The notes under the pieces: generated by a model
Told to the model about the DNA's origin: nothing
Databases searched by the model: none
Seen by the model: the letters and a program-made list of their open reading frames with translations, nothing else
Translations under genes and position numbers: made by a program
In this document: positions 21,632 to 30,841 of the stretch, one piece after another
Layout of the letters: each line of letters starts with the position of its first letter
How positions within the stretch are numbered: position 1 is the first letter of the stretch
Source of the DNA: Oscillospiraceae bacterium
Lineage (GTDB): Bacteria > Bacillota > Clostridia > Oscillospirales > Oscillospiraceae
NCBI GenBank assembly: GCA_017447645.1
Contig: JAFSNA010000142.1
Location: forward strand, 1-64,000
Direction: 5' to 3'
DNA length: 64,000 nucleotides

Positions 21632-23827
21632 TTATTTTTCCTGCGGGACGTCCAGACGCTGTCTTTCCACCAACTCGGCGAAAAAGCCGTTTCGGGCGAT
21701 CAGCTCGTCATAGGTGCCGTCCTCGATGATGTGGCCCTTGTCCAGGACGAGGATCCTGTCGCAGTTCTTGATGGTGGACAGGCGGTGGGCAATGATGACG
21801 CGGGTGCATTTGAGCGCGTCCAGCGCATCGGAGACCTGCTTTTGTGTACGGTTGTCCAGCGCGGAAGTAGCCTCGTCGAAAAACAGGATCTTCGGCCTCG
21901 GCGCGACCGCGCGGGCGATCATCAGCCGCTGCTTCTGTCCGCCCGAGATGCCGCCCTGTCCTTCGGATATGATGGTCTGCATGCCCATGGGCATGGCGCG
22001 TATATCATCGGCGATGCCCGCGATCTCGGCCGCGGCCCAGGCGTCGTCCAGCGAAAGCTGCGGATCGGAGATCACGATGTTGGAGTAAATATCGCCCGAG
22101 AAAAGGCTTCCGTTCTGCATCACCACCCCCATGCGTCGGCGCAGGGAGCGCAGGTCGATCTTGGAGATGTCCTTTCCGTCGACGTAGATCGCGCCCTTCT
22201 CCGGTGTCTCAAAGCCGAGCAGCAGGCGAAGCAGCGTGCTCTTGCCGCAGCCGGTGGTGCCCACGATCGCGACATACTCGCCCGCCTTGATCTTCAAGCT
22301 CATCCCGTCCACCACATAGGGCATGCTGTCCTTGTAGCGGAAATAGACGTTGCTCAGCTCGATGCTGCCCTTCAGTGAGCTCAGCATCTCCTTGCTTTCG
22401 GAGGACTCCGGCTCGGCCTGCAGGATCGGCTCCGACATTTCCATGATGGGCTTGATCTGAGCGATCGACTTCGCCATGCCCGCGAGGGCGGCGAATGCGC
22501 CCGCCACCATGCCGTAGGCAACGTTGAAGGTGATGTACTCCGAGGGGCTGACGCGCGTCTTGACCGCGAGGTAATACAGCAGGATCGTCCCCAGCAGGGA
22601 GACGGCCGTGGAAATGGCCGCGCTCGCCTTGAGGAACGTCGGCGGGTTGTAGCTGAGCTTCGCGATCTCCGAAAGGAGCTTTGCCCAGCGGGCGAAGGCG
22701 CGCTTTTCCGCGCCGGCCAGCTTGATTTTCTGCACGCCGGTGATCAGCGCGTAGCTCATGCCGTTTTCTTTGGCGCTGAGCTCCATGGACTGCTTGCTGA
22801 TGCGCATCTGCGCGACAGTGGTCAGCAAGGAAAAGCCGAGCCCGACGAGGATGATCGCCAGGGCGGGCACGACCAGCGCGGGGGCGTACCGGAAGATCTG
22901 CGGGATGTACAGCAGGGACGAAAGCGAGGTCAGCCCGAGGGAAAACACGATGCCGACCAGCAGATCGCACAGCTGACTGACGGCTCCGAAGCGGGTGGAC
23001 AGCTCGCCTGAGGAATAGTCGCGGAAGAAGCTCGCCGGCAGGTTCATGATGCGCATCATCATGGCGGCCTCGACCGACAGCGAGGTTTTGATCCCGATGC
23101 GTCCCATCATCAGCGAACGCACCGTTTCGACCATCTGCGACGAGATGATCGCGCAGAGCATGAACACCGCCGTTCCGATCAGGAACGGGACGCTGCCGCT
23201 CTCCAGCACGCTGCCGGTGAGCAGGCGGGTGATGCGGATCATCGGCATGCCGAAGAGCGTCACGAGAAGCGTGAGCGCGATGATCAGCACGTAGTCTCCC
23301 GTGCTCAGGCAGTTTTTCAGGTAGGCCGCCAGATCCGGGATGCCGAGCTTTTTCAGCGGCAGCGGACGGTAAAAGCAGATCGCGTCCTCGGAGAACTGCT
23401 CCGCGTTCCGACGGTCTACCGTGGTCTTTTCTCCGCTGTCCGGGTCCTTGAACCAATAGCCGGTGAAGGACTTGGGAATGAGCGCGACCGGCGTGCCGTC
23501 GGAAGAACGGAAGGCCAGCATCGGCCCGAAGGCGTCTTTATACCAGCCCTTTTCCAGCCTGACGTTGCGCCGCATCAGGCCGCGCGGGCGCAGGCAGTAT
23601 TCCAGCTGTTCATCCGCGTCGGTGATGTTTTCGGGGATCTCGGGGCACTTGTAATGATAATATTTCAGGACGTCCTCGATCGCGGCCCTGGTCACGATTC
23701 GCTCGTCGTTGAGCGCGCCGGTGCCGCTTTTGCCCAGGACGGAGGCGGCTATGCAGAAGATGGAGTCTTCAAAAAGCTCCTGATCGCTCAGTTTTCTCTG
23801 GCGGATCTGTTCGTCGAACCAGCCCAT
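21632..23827 (-). CDS. NHLM-type peptide export ABC transporter, permease/ATPase without C39 domain
   Basis: 731 residues. An N-terminal cytoplasmic region (1-165; includes DGTPVALIPKSFTGYWFKDP) with no protease Cys, a six-helix ABC membrane domain (about 175-460) and an ATPase (490-720): Walker A GTTGCGKST, signature ISGGQKQRL, Walker B ILFFDEATSALD, and IIAHRLSTI. Layout and size match the second ABC subunit of NHLM bacteriocin systems. Starts 14 bases after the C39-ABC gene, so the two probably act as a pair or heterodimer exporting the double-glycine proteins encoded next. Confidence 0.85.
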   Translation of the reverse strand: MGWFDEQIRQRKLSDQELFEDSIFCIAASVLGKSGTGALNDERIVTRAAIEDVLKYYHYKCPEIPENITDADEQLEYCLRPRGLMRRNVRLEKGWYKDAFGPMLAFRSSDGTPVALIPKSFTGYWFKDPDSGEKTTVDRRNAEQFSEDAICFYRPLPLKKLGIPDLAAYLKNCLSTGDYVLIIALTLLVTLFGMPMIRITRLLTGSVLESGSVPFLIGTAVFMLCAIISSQMVETVRSLMMGRIGIKTSLSVEAAMMMRIMNLPASFFRDYSSGELSTRFGAVSQLCDLLVGIVFSLGLTSLSSLLYIPQIFRYAPALVVPALAIILVGLGFSLLTTVAQMRISKQSMELSAKENGMSYALITGVQKIKLAGAEKRAFARWAKLLSEIAKLSYNPPTFLKASAAISTAVSLLGTILLYYLAVKTRVSPSEYITFNVAYGMVAGAFAALAGMAKSIAQIKPIMEMSEPILQAEPESSESKEMLSSLKGSIELSNVYFRYKDSMPYVVDGMSLKIKAGEYVAIVGTTGCGKSTLLRLLLGFETPEKGAIYVDGKDISKIDLRSLRRRMGVVMQNGSLFSGDIYSNIVISDPQLSLDDAWAAAEIAGIADDIRAMPMGMQTIISEGQGGISGGQKQRLMIARAVAPRPKILFFDEATSALDNRTQKQVSDALDALKCTRVIIAHRLSTIKNCDRILVLDKGHIIEDGTYDELIARNGFFAELVERQRLDVPQEK

Positions 23828-23841
23828 GCTCCACCCTCCTC

Positions 23842-26022
23842 TCAGTCGCTGGAGATGAGCTCGGTGTAGACGCCGCCCTTGGCGTAGAGCTCATCATGCG
23901 TTCCGCGCTCGATCACGACGCCCTTGTCCAGGACGACGATCTCGTCGCAGTCTCGAATGGTGGAAAGCCTGTGTGCGATCACGATGCAGGTGATGCCCCG
24001 ATCCTTGACCGCCTTGACCAGTTCATATTCCGTCTTGGCGTCGAGCGCGGAGGTCGCCTCGTCCATGATGATGACGGAGGGATCCTGCGCCAGGACGCGG
24101 GCGATCTCGATGCGCTGGCGCTGGCCGCCGGAAAGGTCCTTGCCGCCCTCCGTCAGCCTGCCGTAGAAGCCGCCGTCCCTGTCCATGATGTCGTCATAGA
24201 TCTGGGCGTCCCGCGCGGCGAGGATCATTTCAAAATCCTCGATGGAATTGTCCCACATCTTGATGTTGTTGGCGATCGTGTCCTCGAAGAGCACGATGTC
24301 CTGATCCACCACGGCCACCGAGCCGGTGAACACGCTGCGGTCGATCTCCCGGATGGGCTTCCCGTCGAAAAGGATCTCGCCGCTCCAGGGCTGATAGAGC
24401 CCGGAGATCAGTTTGGAGAGCGTGGATTTCCCGCAGCCGGAGCTGCCCACGAAGGCGACGCGATCGCCGGGCTTCACGCTCATGCAGAAGTCCCGGATCA
24501 GGGGCTCGCCGAGACGGGAATAGCCGAAGGTCACGTTCCTGAGCTCGATCCGTCCGGAGAGCTTGGAATAGTCCGCGTCCTTTGAAAGAGGCTCGTCGGA
24601 ATAAGCCGCGTCCAGCGGGTATTCCATCACGTCCTCGACGCGCTCCATCTCGGTGCGCATCTCCTGGATCATCTGTCCGGCGGAGATCAGCGTCATGGCC
24701 GGGGACATGAAAGAGTTCAAAAAGCCCTGGAAGAGCATGATCTGGCCCAGTGTAAAGGATCCCTGCATCGTCAGCCAGACGCCCAGGACCATGACGGCGG
24801 CGTCGGCCAGCGTGGCCAGCAGCGAGGGGATCGCGCCGAGATACTGATTGAGCTTGGCGTATTTGACGCCCTGGTTGTTCACGGAAGCCTGGTATCCGGC
24901 CCATTTCTGGAAATACCCGTTTTCCGCGCCGCTGGATTTGATGGTCTCCACCATCTGAATGCCGGAGATCGTGGCCGCGGACAGCTTGCCGCTGTCGCGC
25001 ATCTGAACGCGCGTGATATTGACGCGCTTGGCGGAGATCAGCCGGGACACCAGAAGATTCAAAATGATCGTCACGATGCCCACGATGGTCAGCATCACGC
25101 TGAAGCGCAGCATGATGACCAGGTAAAACACCATCATGATCGTATTGAGCAGCAGCGGGGCGAAGGTGTTCACCAGCGCGGAGGCGATGGACGCGTTGGT
25201 CCCCTGCCGCTGCAGGATGTCGCCCGCCATGCGCTGGGAGAAAAACTCCATGGGCATGCGCAGGATCTTCCACATGAAGCTGCTGCTGCCGACGAGGGCC
25301 ATTTTGCCGTTGATCTTCAGCGCGTAGACCGCCTGGATCCAGGTGATGATCACCTGCGCGGCGCCGAGCAGCGCCATCAGGCCCAGGAAGGGCATCAGGA
25401 GCTCCCGGTTCTCGCCGGTGAGCAAACGGTCCATAAAGAATCTGGAGAACACCGGGTTGATGATGCCGAAGAGATAAGCGATCACGGTCGAGAGCATCAC
25501 GAAGGCAACCGCCGCGCCCGCGCCGACGAGGCGCTTACGCGCGAAGGCAAGCGTGCTCTTGCGTTTGCCGCCGGGCCGGAAATCCGGGCCGGGAACGATC
25601 CGGAGGCAGACTCCCGTGAAGGAGCGGCTGAACTCCTCCATCGAAACGCGCACCTCTCCGCGGGCGGGATCGTTCAGATACGCGTACTTGCCCCGAAAGC
25701 CGTCCAGCACGACAAAGTGGTTGAAGTTCCAGTGTATGATGCAGGGATAGCACATATCGCTCTTGAGCGCGTCCACCTCGCAGCGGAAGCCCTCCGCCTC
25801 GAGGCCGTAATTGCGCGCGGCCATCAGCACGTTTTTGGCGTTGGAGCCGTCGCGGGAAACGCCGCAGTCTACGCGGACCTGCTCAAGCGGCACCCATTTC
25901 CCGTAGTAAGCCATCACCATGGCCAGGCAGGCCGCGCCGCACTCGAGCGCTTCCATCTGCATGACCACCGGGACCTTGGCCTTTCCTCCGGTCACGGGCT
26001 GTTTCGTCCGTCCTTTATCCAT
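23842..26022 (-). CDS. C39-peptidase ABC exporter for double-glycine peptides (NHLM type)
   Basis: 726 residues. The C39 peptidase (1-150) has QMEALECGAACLAMVMAYYG with the predicted catalytic Cys28, then WNFNHFVVLDGF with the His and YLNDPARG with the Asp; RDGSNAKNVLMAARNYGLEA is typical of peptidase-containing ABC transporters of NHLM/lantibiotic systems. Membrane domain about 165-460; ATPase about 485-720 with Walker A GSSGCGKST, signature LSGGQRQRI, Walker B VIIMDEATSALD. It would cut leaders after GG and export the core. It lies between the membrane fusion protein (11-base gap) and the second ABC gene. Confidence 0.92.
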   Translation of the reverse strand: MDKGRTKQPVTGGKAKVPVVMQMEALECGAACLAMVMAYYGKWVPLEQVRVDCGVSRDGSNAKNVLMAARNYGLEAEGFRCEVDALKSDMCYPCIIHWNFNHFVVLDGFRGKYAYLNDPARGEVRVSMEEFSRSFTGVCLRIVPGPDFRPGGKRKSTLAFARKRLVGAGAAVAFVMLSTVIAYLFGIINPVFSRFFMDRLLTGENRELLMPFLGLMALLGAAQVIITWIQAVYALKINGKMALVGSSSFMWKILRMPMEFFSQRMAGDILQRQGTNASIASALVNTFAPLLLNTIMMVFYLVIMLRFSVMLTIVGIVTIILNLLVSRLISAKRVNITRVQMRDSGKLSAATISGIQMVETIKSSGAENGYFQKWAGYQASVNNQGVKYAKLNQYLGAIPSLLATLADAAVMVLGVWLTMQGSFTLGQIMLFQGFLNSFMSPAMTLISAGQMIQEMRTEMERVEDVMEYPLDAAYSDEPLSKDADYSKLSGRIELRNVTFGYSRLGEPLIRDFCMSVKPGDRVAFVGSSGCGKSTLSKLISGLYQPWSGEILFDGKPIREIDRSVFTGSVAVVDQDIVLFEDTIANNIKMWDNSIEDFEMILAARDAQIYDDIMDRDGGFYGRLTEGGKDLSGGQRQRIEIARVLAQDPSVIIMDEATSALDAKTEYELVKAVKDRGITCIVIAHRLSTIRDCDEIVVLDKGVVIERGTHDELYAKGGVYTELISSD

Positions 26023-26033
26023 TCGCAGCGTCC

Positions 26034-26453
26034 TCAGTTGAACAGAAGCTGGAGCACCTGTGTGCTCCGATAGACGACGCGGGCGGCATAGCTCCCGTCC
26101 GCAAGCTCCGTCTGCGCGACGGCAAAGATGCTTCCGTCCTCCGCCGTTCCGACGCTGCCGATCACGGCCGCGCTGTCACCGATCTCGATCTCCATGCCGG
26201 CCTCGACCTTCTCGGCCTGCCGGGCGTCGTCGAAGGACACCACCATCATGCCGTTTTCCACCTGCGCCGTGCCGGAGGCGACGCTTTCGATCCGGGCGGA
26301 AGCGCCCCAGATCAGCATGCCCGTCAAAAGGAGGATCACCGCAGCCAGGACGACCCAGATCGCGGGATTCGTCACACGCATATAGTCGTTGAGCTGCTCC
26401 GGCGACTGGACGTGCTCCATGCTTTCCTTGCGGAACAGAGTCGATTGATCCAT
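26034..26453 (-). CDS. Short HlyD-like membrane fusion protein of the NHLM exporter
   Basis: 139 residues. The N-terminus FRKESMEHVQSPEQLNDYMRV and a single membrane helix (IWVVLAAVILLLTGMLIWG, about 32-51) match the start of NHLM HlyD-family secretion proteins. After it comes a small beta-rich region (SARIESVASGTAQVENG...) with no coiled-coil hairpin, so it is far shorter than the usual 250-400 residues. The reading frame is intact to its stop and continues straight into the exporter gene, so it looks like a compact adaptor rather than a decayed gene. First gene of the leftward set. Confidence 0.78.
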   Translation of the reverse strand: MDQSTLFRKESMEHVQSPEQLNDYMRVTNPAIWVVLAAVILLLTGMLIWGASARIESVASGTAQVENGMMVVSFDDARQAEKVEAGMEIEIGDSAAVIGSVGTAEDGSIFAVAQTELADGSYAARVVYRSTQVLQLLFN

Positions 26454-26546
26454 GAGAGGTTCTCCTTTTCCTGTAATGCGTCGATAATAGGCCGGCGATG
26501 TCTTTTCCGGGCGGCAATGATCTTATGTATACTAACTCGATTATGT

Positions 26547-26575
26547 ATTATATCATTTTGTGTTTTTCAACACAA
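26547..26575 (-). promoter_or_regulatory. Promoter and operator-like palindrome for the secretion locus
   Basis: On the minus strand TTGTGT (26575-26570), 17 bp, TATAAT (26552-26547), about 94 bases before the fusion-protein ATG. The -35 lies in a perfect palindrome TTGTGTT-GAAA-AACACAA (26558-26575), a likely repressor site. TGATATAATACAT at the -10 recurs in the promoter at 38707. Confidence 0.7.
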
Positions 26576-26694
26576 GCAAAAAATATGTTTTTTCAGCTCT
26601 TTCCGCCTCTTTTTGCTTCTTTTTTTTCGGCTCGGCCCCGGCGGAGCGGGCCGTGGCCGCCTTGCGCGTGCGAAAAACGGCGGAAAAAGAAAAG

Positions 26695-26727
26695 AACGGT
26701 CTGAAAGCGCAAGGCCTTCAGACCGTT
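26695..26727 (-). terminator. Terminator after the cystatin-like lipoprotein gene
   Basis: AACGGTCTGAA (26695-26705) pairs with TTCAGACCGTT (26717-26727). Read leftward it is followed by CTTTTCTTTTTCC. It separates the lipoprotein gene from the secretion-locus promoter. Confidence 0.8.
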
Positions 26728-26757
26728 TCTGATCGATCACGTGAGATCGCCGACGTG

Positions 26758-27378
26758 TTATTCGCCGGCAGGCTGGGACAGCTCCGCGAGATCCAGCGGA
26801 ACCGTCTTCACGATCTCGGTCTTGCCCTGCGTATCCGCGGAGACAAAGCACAGATTCCAGCCCTTGCAGAGCACGATGTGGTTGGTGCCCGCAGCGACCT
26901 GGGACGCCAGATGCATCACGCCGTCCGGTACCTCGAGGTACGACTCGCGGTCGAGCGTCCATCCGCCCAGCAGCGCGCCGCCGCTCGGCTGAGAATCCTC
27001 GATCCTGCCGCTCTCCTCGATCTTGGCCAGATCCATCGCAGCAATGTTGCGGATCTCGGCCTTGCCCTGCGTGTCCTGATAGACCGTCACCACGGCGTAA
27101 TAAGGCTGGGCGTCGGGGTAGACGACCGCGGCCTCGCAGAGGAGGCAGAAATTGGTGCCGGAAACGATCTGCGTGCCCAGCAGGGCGACGGGCGTGTAGT
27201 TCACACCGACGAAGCCCTCCATCGCCTTGTCAAAGGCGGCCTGTGCCTCGGGCGTGAGCGCGCCGTCCTCCGTCAGCGTCCAGCCGCCGACCGTCTTGGG
27301 CTCGGTCTTCTGCTGTCCGCAGGCTGCGAGCGCAAAAACCATCAGCAGCGCCAGAATAAGTGCCGTGATCTTCTTCAT
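26758..27378 (-). CDS. Lipoprotein with two cystatin-like repeats
   Basis: 206 residues. Signal peptide with lipobox LAAC (Cys20). Two similar halves, each starting GGWTL (31 and 138). Each carries the cystatin first-loop pattern QxVxG extended to GTN: QIVSGTN (70-76) and QVAAGTN (160-166), followed by a hydrophobic strand and then YQDTQGKAEI / SADTQGKTEI. In cystatins the corresponding segment is QVVAGTN, which inserts into papain-like cysteine proteases. ATG at 27378 with AAGGAGG upstream. Standalone gene; the 268 bases upstream hold nothing recognisable. Cystatin fold is my inference from the motif and repeat. Confidence 0.75.
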   Translation of the reverse strand: MKKITALILALLMVFALAACGQQKTEPKTVGGWTLTEDGALTPEAQAAFDKAMEGFVGVNYTPVALLGTQIVSGTNFCLLCEAAVVYPDAQPYYAVVTVYQDTQGKAEIRNIAAMDLAKIEESGRIEDSQPSGGALLGGWTLDRESYLEVPDGVMHLASQVAAGTNHIVLCKGWNLCFVSADTQGKTEIVKTVPLDLAELSQPAGE

Positions 27379-27646
27379 GTCGTTTTCCTCCTTTTTCAGC
27401 CGCATCTTCGATCGTCCGTCATCCGATGCTCCGATTATCCGTAAGGCCTGCCGCTTCACAGATCGCCATGATCCTCCGCTTTACACGGAGAAGCTCTGTC
27501 AGGCCCCGCTTCGCACACTTGTCCGGATCCGGCGGAAGCTTTTTCCTTTTCTTCCGGATCCCGGCGTATTATAACACAGCCCCGACCGGCCTGCAATCGT
27601 TTTGCCCTCGCTCCGGGCCCGATTTAATAATTCTTAAAAAACGGCC

Positions 27647-29407
27647 TCACGCGGCTTTGTCCAGCGAATCGCTGTTGATCGGAAAGGTGAAGTAAGTGTC
27701 GGGATAGGGCTCGTTCTCCAGCGTGAAATGCCACCACTCCTCAGCGAGCGGACGGAAGCCGTGCTTCACCATGACTTCCCGCAGCAGCATGCGCATGTCG
27801 TACTGCTCCTGCGTGATGGCCGTGTAATCGGGATGGCTGAGCTCGCCGAAATAATCGAAGGTGCCGCCCATGTCTGCCTCGCGCTCCGTTCTCATGTCAA
27901 AGAGCGTCAGATCCACGGTGCTGCCGCGGCTGTGGCCGGAATGCTCGGCGATATAGCCCTGCGGGAAGAGGACGTCCTTGTCGAGCTCGGGATAGAAGTA
28001 GTCCTTCATGCGCGTGTCGTCGACGTCCAGCGCCCAATTCATGAAATGCGTCACGGCCATCTGGGGACGGTAGGCGTCGAAGATCTTCAGCCGATAGCCC
28101 ATATCCATGAGCTCGTCGCTTGCCTCCCTGAGCGCGGCCGCCGCTTCCTTCGTCAGCATGGCCAACGGCTCCTCATAGCCGTCGATCCGATCGCCCACGA
28201 AATTGTAGGTCGAGTAGTAGCGGATCTCCAGAATGACGTCCGGCACCGCCTCGCTCAACAGCACGAAGTCTGAGGAGTCGTCCGAGAGCTTCACGTCCGA
28301 GGGCTGCGCCTGCCGCCCGGCCAGCCAGGCTGCCGTGCGCAGCGCCACGTTCTCGCGCAGGTTTTCAAAGAAGAACAAATAGTCGTACAGGTGGTACGAG
28401 CCCTTCGGGAAGATGTCCAGTCCCGGAGGATACTCCTCCGGCGTGACGTCGGTCACGACCAGCTCTCCCCGCTCGCCGATGTATGCGCCGCAAAGCGCGG
28501 CGAGCGGCTCGGCTCCGGTCTGCATGACGGCGCCGCGGTTGAGGGCGCGGTCCGCCGGCGTGCTGTCGGTCTTCCAGTTCAGCGGGTTGATGGACAGGGC
28601 CTTCACGCCCGCGGGGATGATGATCGTCTCCGTCACGCTCCCGTCCTCGCAGTCGAAGCAGACGACGGTGCCGAGATCGTCCTCGCCCGCGGCCGGCACG
28701 ATCTGCGGATATTTTTCCGTCATTTCCTCCGTGACCGCCCATCCGATGGAATAGACCGAGATCAGCCTGTCGCGCAGGGCCCTCGCCTCCTCGCCGTCGC
28801 CGCCGTAGTATTCCTTCAGCAGCTCCAGGCACATTTCGCCGCCCTGGGAGAAGCCGGCCAGGATGATGCCGCGGCCGTCGTTCTCGTTGTCCAGATACCA
28901 GCGGAAGGCTGCGGAAACGTCCTTATAGGCGATCTGTCTGGCCAGCTCCCGCTCCGTTTCGGGCAGCAGATAGGCCTTGATGGACATCTGCCGGTAGAAG
29001 GGAGAAAACAGCCGTCCCGTCTCCTCATATATGCCCTTTTCCATGTCCAGGGCGTTGACGAAGATGCCCTTCAGCTTGTCGTTGAGCTCGAAGGAATTCG
29101 TCTCGCTCCGGGTGTCCACGGTGGGGCAGATCAGAAAGACGTCCACATCCCGATCCTCGCCCAGCTCAAAAAATGCCCAGTTCTCCGCCAGGCCGTAGTC
29201 CAGGGCGTCGGCGGCAGGCGCGGCCGTATCCGCGGGCTCCGGCGCTTCCGTCAAAGCCGCGTTCGGCGCCGGCCTTGTCTCTCCCGTCTGCGGGGCAGGC
29301 GCAGCTGCGTTCTCCCGGTTCAGAACGGCGTAGAGCATCCCCGCCAGCAGCAGGAGCGCGATCAGGCCGATCAGCGCGATATGTTTTTTGCTGTTCTTCA
29401 TTTTCAT
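27647..29407 (-). CDS. DUF3089 alpha/beta hydrolase fused to VanX-type D-Ala-D-Ala dipeptidase
   Basis: 586 residues. N-terminal membrane anchor (about 9-28), an Ala/Pro-rich linker to about residue 65, a DUF3089 domain (70-370) with FLICPTVDTRSE, FSPFYRQMSIKAYLLP, the nucleophile elbow AGFSQGGEM, and a C-terminal M15D dipeptidase (375-580) with EIRYYSTYNFVGDRIDGYEE, FDAYRPQMAVTHF, zinc motif SGHSRGSTVDLTLFD and EEWWHFTLENEPYPDTYF. VanX-type enzymes cleave D-Ala-D-Ala. Here the enzyme is tethered outside the membrane, unlike cytoplasmic VanX. A free paralogue is encoded at 30842-31504. DUF3089 function is unknown. Confidence 0.85.
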   Translation of the reverse strand: MKMKNSKKHIALIGLIALLLLAGMLYAVLNRENAAAPAPQTGETRPAPNAALTEAPEPADTAAPAADALDYGLAENWAFFELGEDRDVDVFLICPTVDTRSETNSFELNDKLKGIFVNALDMEKGIYEETGRLFSPFYRQMSIKAYLLPETERELARQIAYKDVSAAFRWYLDNENDGRGIILAGFSQGGEMCLELLKEYYGGDGEEARALRDRLISVYSIGWAVTEEMTEKYPQIVPAAGEDDLGTVVCFDCEDGSVTETIIIPAGVKALSINPLNWKTDSTPADRALNRGAVMQTGAEPLAALCGAYIGERGELVVTDVTPEEYPPGLDIFPKGSYHLYDYLFFFENLRENVALRTAAWLAGRQAQPSDVKLSDDSSDFVLLSEAVPDVILEIRYYSTYNFVGDRIDGYEEPLAMLTKEAAAALREASDELMDMGYRLKIFDAYRPQMAVTHFMNWALDVDDTRMKDYFYPELDKDVLFPQGYIAEHSGHSRGSTVDLTLFDMRTEREADMGGTFDYFGELSHPDYTAITQEQYDMRMLLREVMVKHGFRPLAEEWWHFTLENEPYPDTYFTFPINSDSLDKAA

Positions 29408-29470
29408 CTATCCTCTTGCTTCCTTCGCCCGTTCGTGCAAAGGTACGCATTTCTTTTCTTCTCAAAAGGC

Positions 29471-30829
29471 TCAGGCCGGGATGAACACGGTGTCCTCGCT
29501 CGTCTTGTCGTTGACCCAGTGCAGCTTGCCGTCCAGCAGATAGAAGCTCCCCGTCCCGTTGAACTCTTCCTCGGAAACCGTGCAGGTGGTCTCGTCCGTA
29601 TAGGTCTCGACCCAGGAATGCGCGTCCTTATAGATCATAATGTCGTCCTTGTAAATGTCGGCCGTCATTTCCCAGCAGGCGCGCTCGAAAGCGGAGCCGG
29701 ACCACGCGATCTCCACGTTCATGCTGCCCTCGCTCCGATAGCTGAAGCGGATCTGACAGCGGCCGGCGATCTCCTCCGCCCAAAGCCCTTCGAAGCCGCT
29801 GCGCTCCTCGGTGACCGGGACCCACTCGAACACCATATCCTCACGCTCGGCCCGGTCCTCGTGCCAGGTGAAGGAAAGCCCCTCGCCGAAGGTGACGGTG
29901 CCGCTGCCGTCCTCATACTCGACGTCCTCGCTCTTGAGCTCGCCGTTGTCGTCATACACGACGATCGTCTTGACGCAGCCGGAATAGGAGATGCTCAGCG
30001 TTTCGGTGTCGAGCGGTCCGGTGATCTCCCAATGCGCGTGCTCCCAGGCGCTGCTTCCCCAGTCGATCGTGATATGCGCCGCGTCGTCGCCGAGGCACTC
30101 GACGTGTGCGCGGGCTCTGTCGCACTGGTAGTCGCCGATGAAGTTCATGACGGGGTTCTGGCCGTCCGCGCCGACGTAATCGAATACGGCGACAAAGGCC
30201 GCGTCGTCATTCAGCTCGACCGTGATGATCGGATCGGTCGAGAAGTCCTCGCCGTCCTTCGTCCACTTGATGAAGGCCCAGCCCTCCTCGTCCGTCCGCG
30301 CGCCGAGGACATAGCTGCCGGGCTCCCACAGCGGGAAGTAGGAGGAAGTGAAATATCCCTCGAAGCTCAGCTCCTCCTCCGTTCTCGCATAGGCGATCTG
30401 GCCGGGCCCCTCGGTATTGATGGAGACGGCGTGGTCCGCCGCGGGCATGTCCATCGGCTTGAAGTGATAGCTCTCGCCGCCCTCGATCGCGAGCAGCAGG
30501 CCGTCCTCCCCTTCCTCGGAGACGGTGACGGTCAGCGCGGGATTATCACCTCCGGAGGGCAGGCTGCCGCGCAGGCTGTTCCCCTCCTGGGGCAGGATGC
30601 CGCCGTAGGAATCCAGGATCAGGTCCTCGCCGTTCGAGAAGCCCACGTACCAGCCGGGCTCGACGACGTCGTCCATTCGGGTGACGGAGAGAAAGTTTCC
30701 TTCCTCATCCGCGAAGTAGCCCTCGCGGCTCCATTCCGCGGCCGGCTCCTCCGCGGGGGCCGCGGCGCCGCAGGCCGCCAGCGCGAAGAGCATGCAGAGC
30801 GTCAGTGTCAGGCAGATCAGTTTTTTCAT
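29471..30829 (-). CDS. Lipoprotein of unknown function with internal repeat
   Basis: 452 residues. Signal peptide with lipobox LAAC (Cys20), then an acidic linker and beta-rich domains. Two segments of about 100 residues look homologous: one with NFIGDYQCDRARAHVE and SSAWEHAHWEITG, the other with IAGRCQIRFSYRSEG and GSAFERACWEMTA. Sandwiched between the two VanX-type genes with gaps of 12 and 63 bases, so probably cotranscribed with them. Family not recognised; likely a surface-anchored binding protein (inference). Confidence 0.7.
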   Translation of the reverse strand: MKKLICLTLTLCMLFALAACGAAAPAEEPAAEWSREGYFADEEGNFLSVTRMDDVVEPGWYVGFSNGEDLILDSYGGILPQEGNSLRGSLPSGGDNPALTVTVSEEGEDGLLLAIEGGESYHFKPMDMPAADHAVSINTEGPGQIAYARTEEELSFEGYFTSSYFPLWEPGSYVLGARTDEEGWAFIKWTKDGEDFSTDPIITVELNDDAAFVAVFDYVGADGQNPVMNFIGDYQCDRARAHVECLGDDAAHITIDWGSSAWEHAHWEITGPLDTETLSISYSGCVKTIVVYDDNGELKSEDVEYEDGSGTVTFGEGLSFTWHEDRAEREDMVFEWVPVTEERSGFEGLWAEEIAGRCQIRFSYRSEGSMNVEIAWSGSAFERACWEMTADIYKDDIMIYKDAHSWVETYTDETTCTVSEEEFNGTGSFYLLDGKLHWVNDKTSEDTVFIPA

Positions 30830-30841
30830 CTTTTTCCCCTC

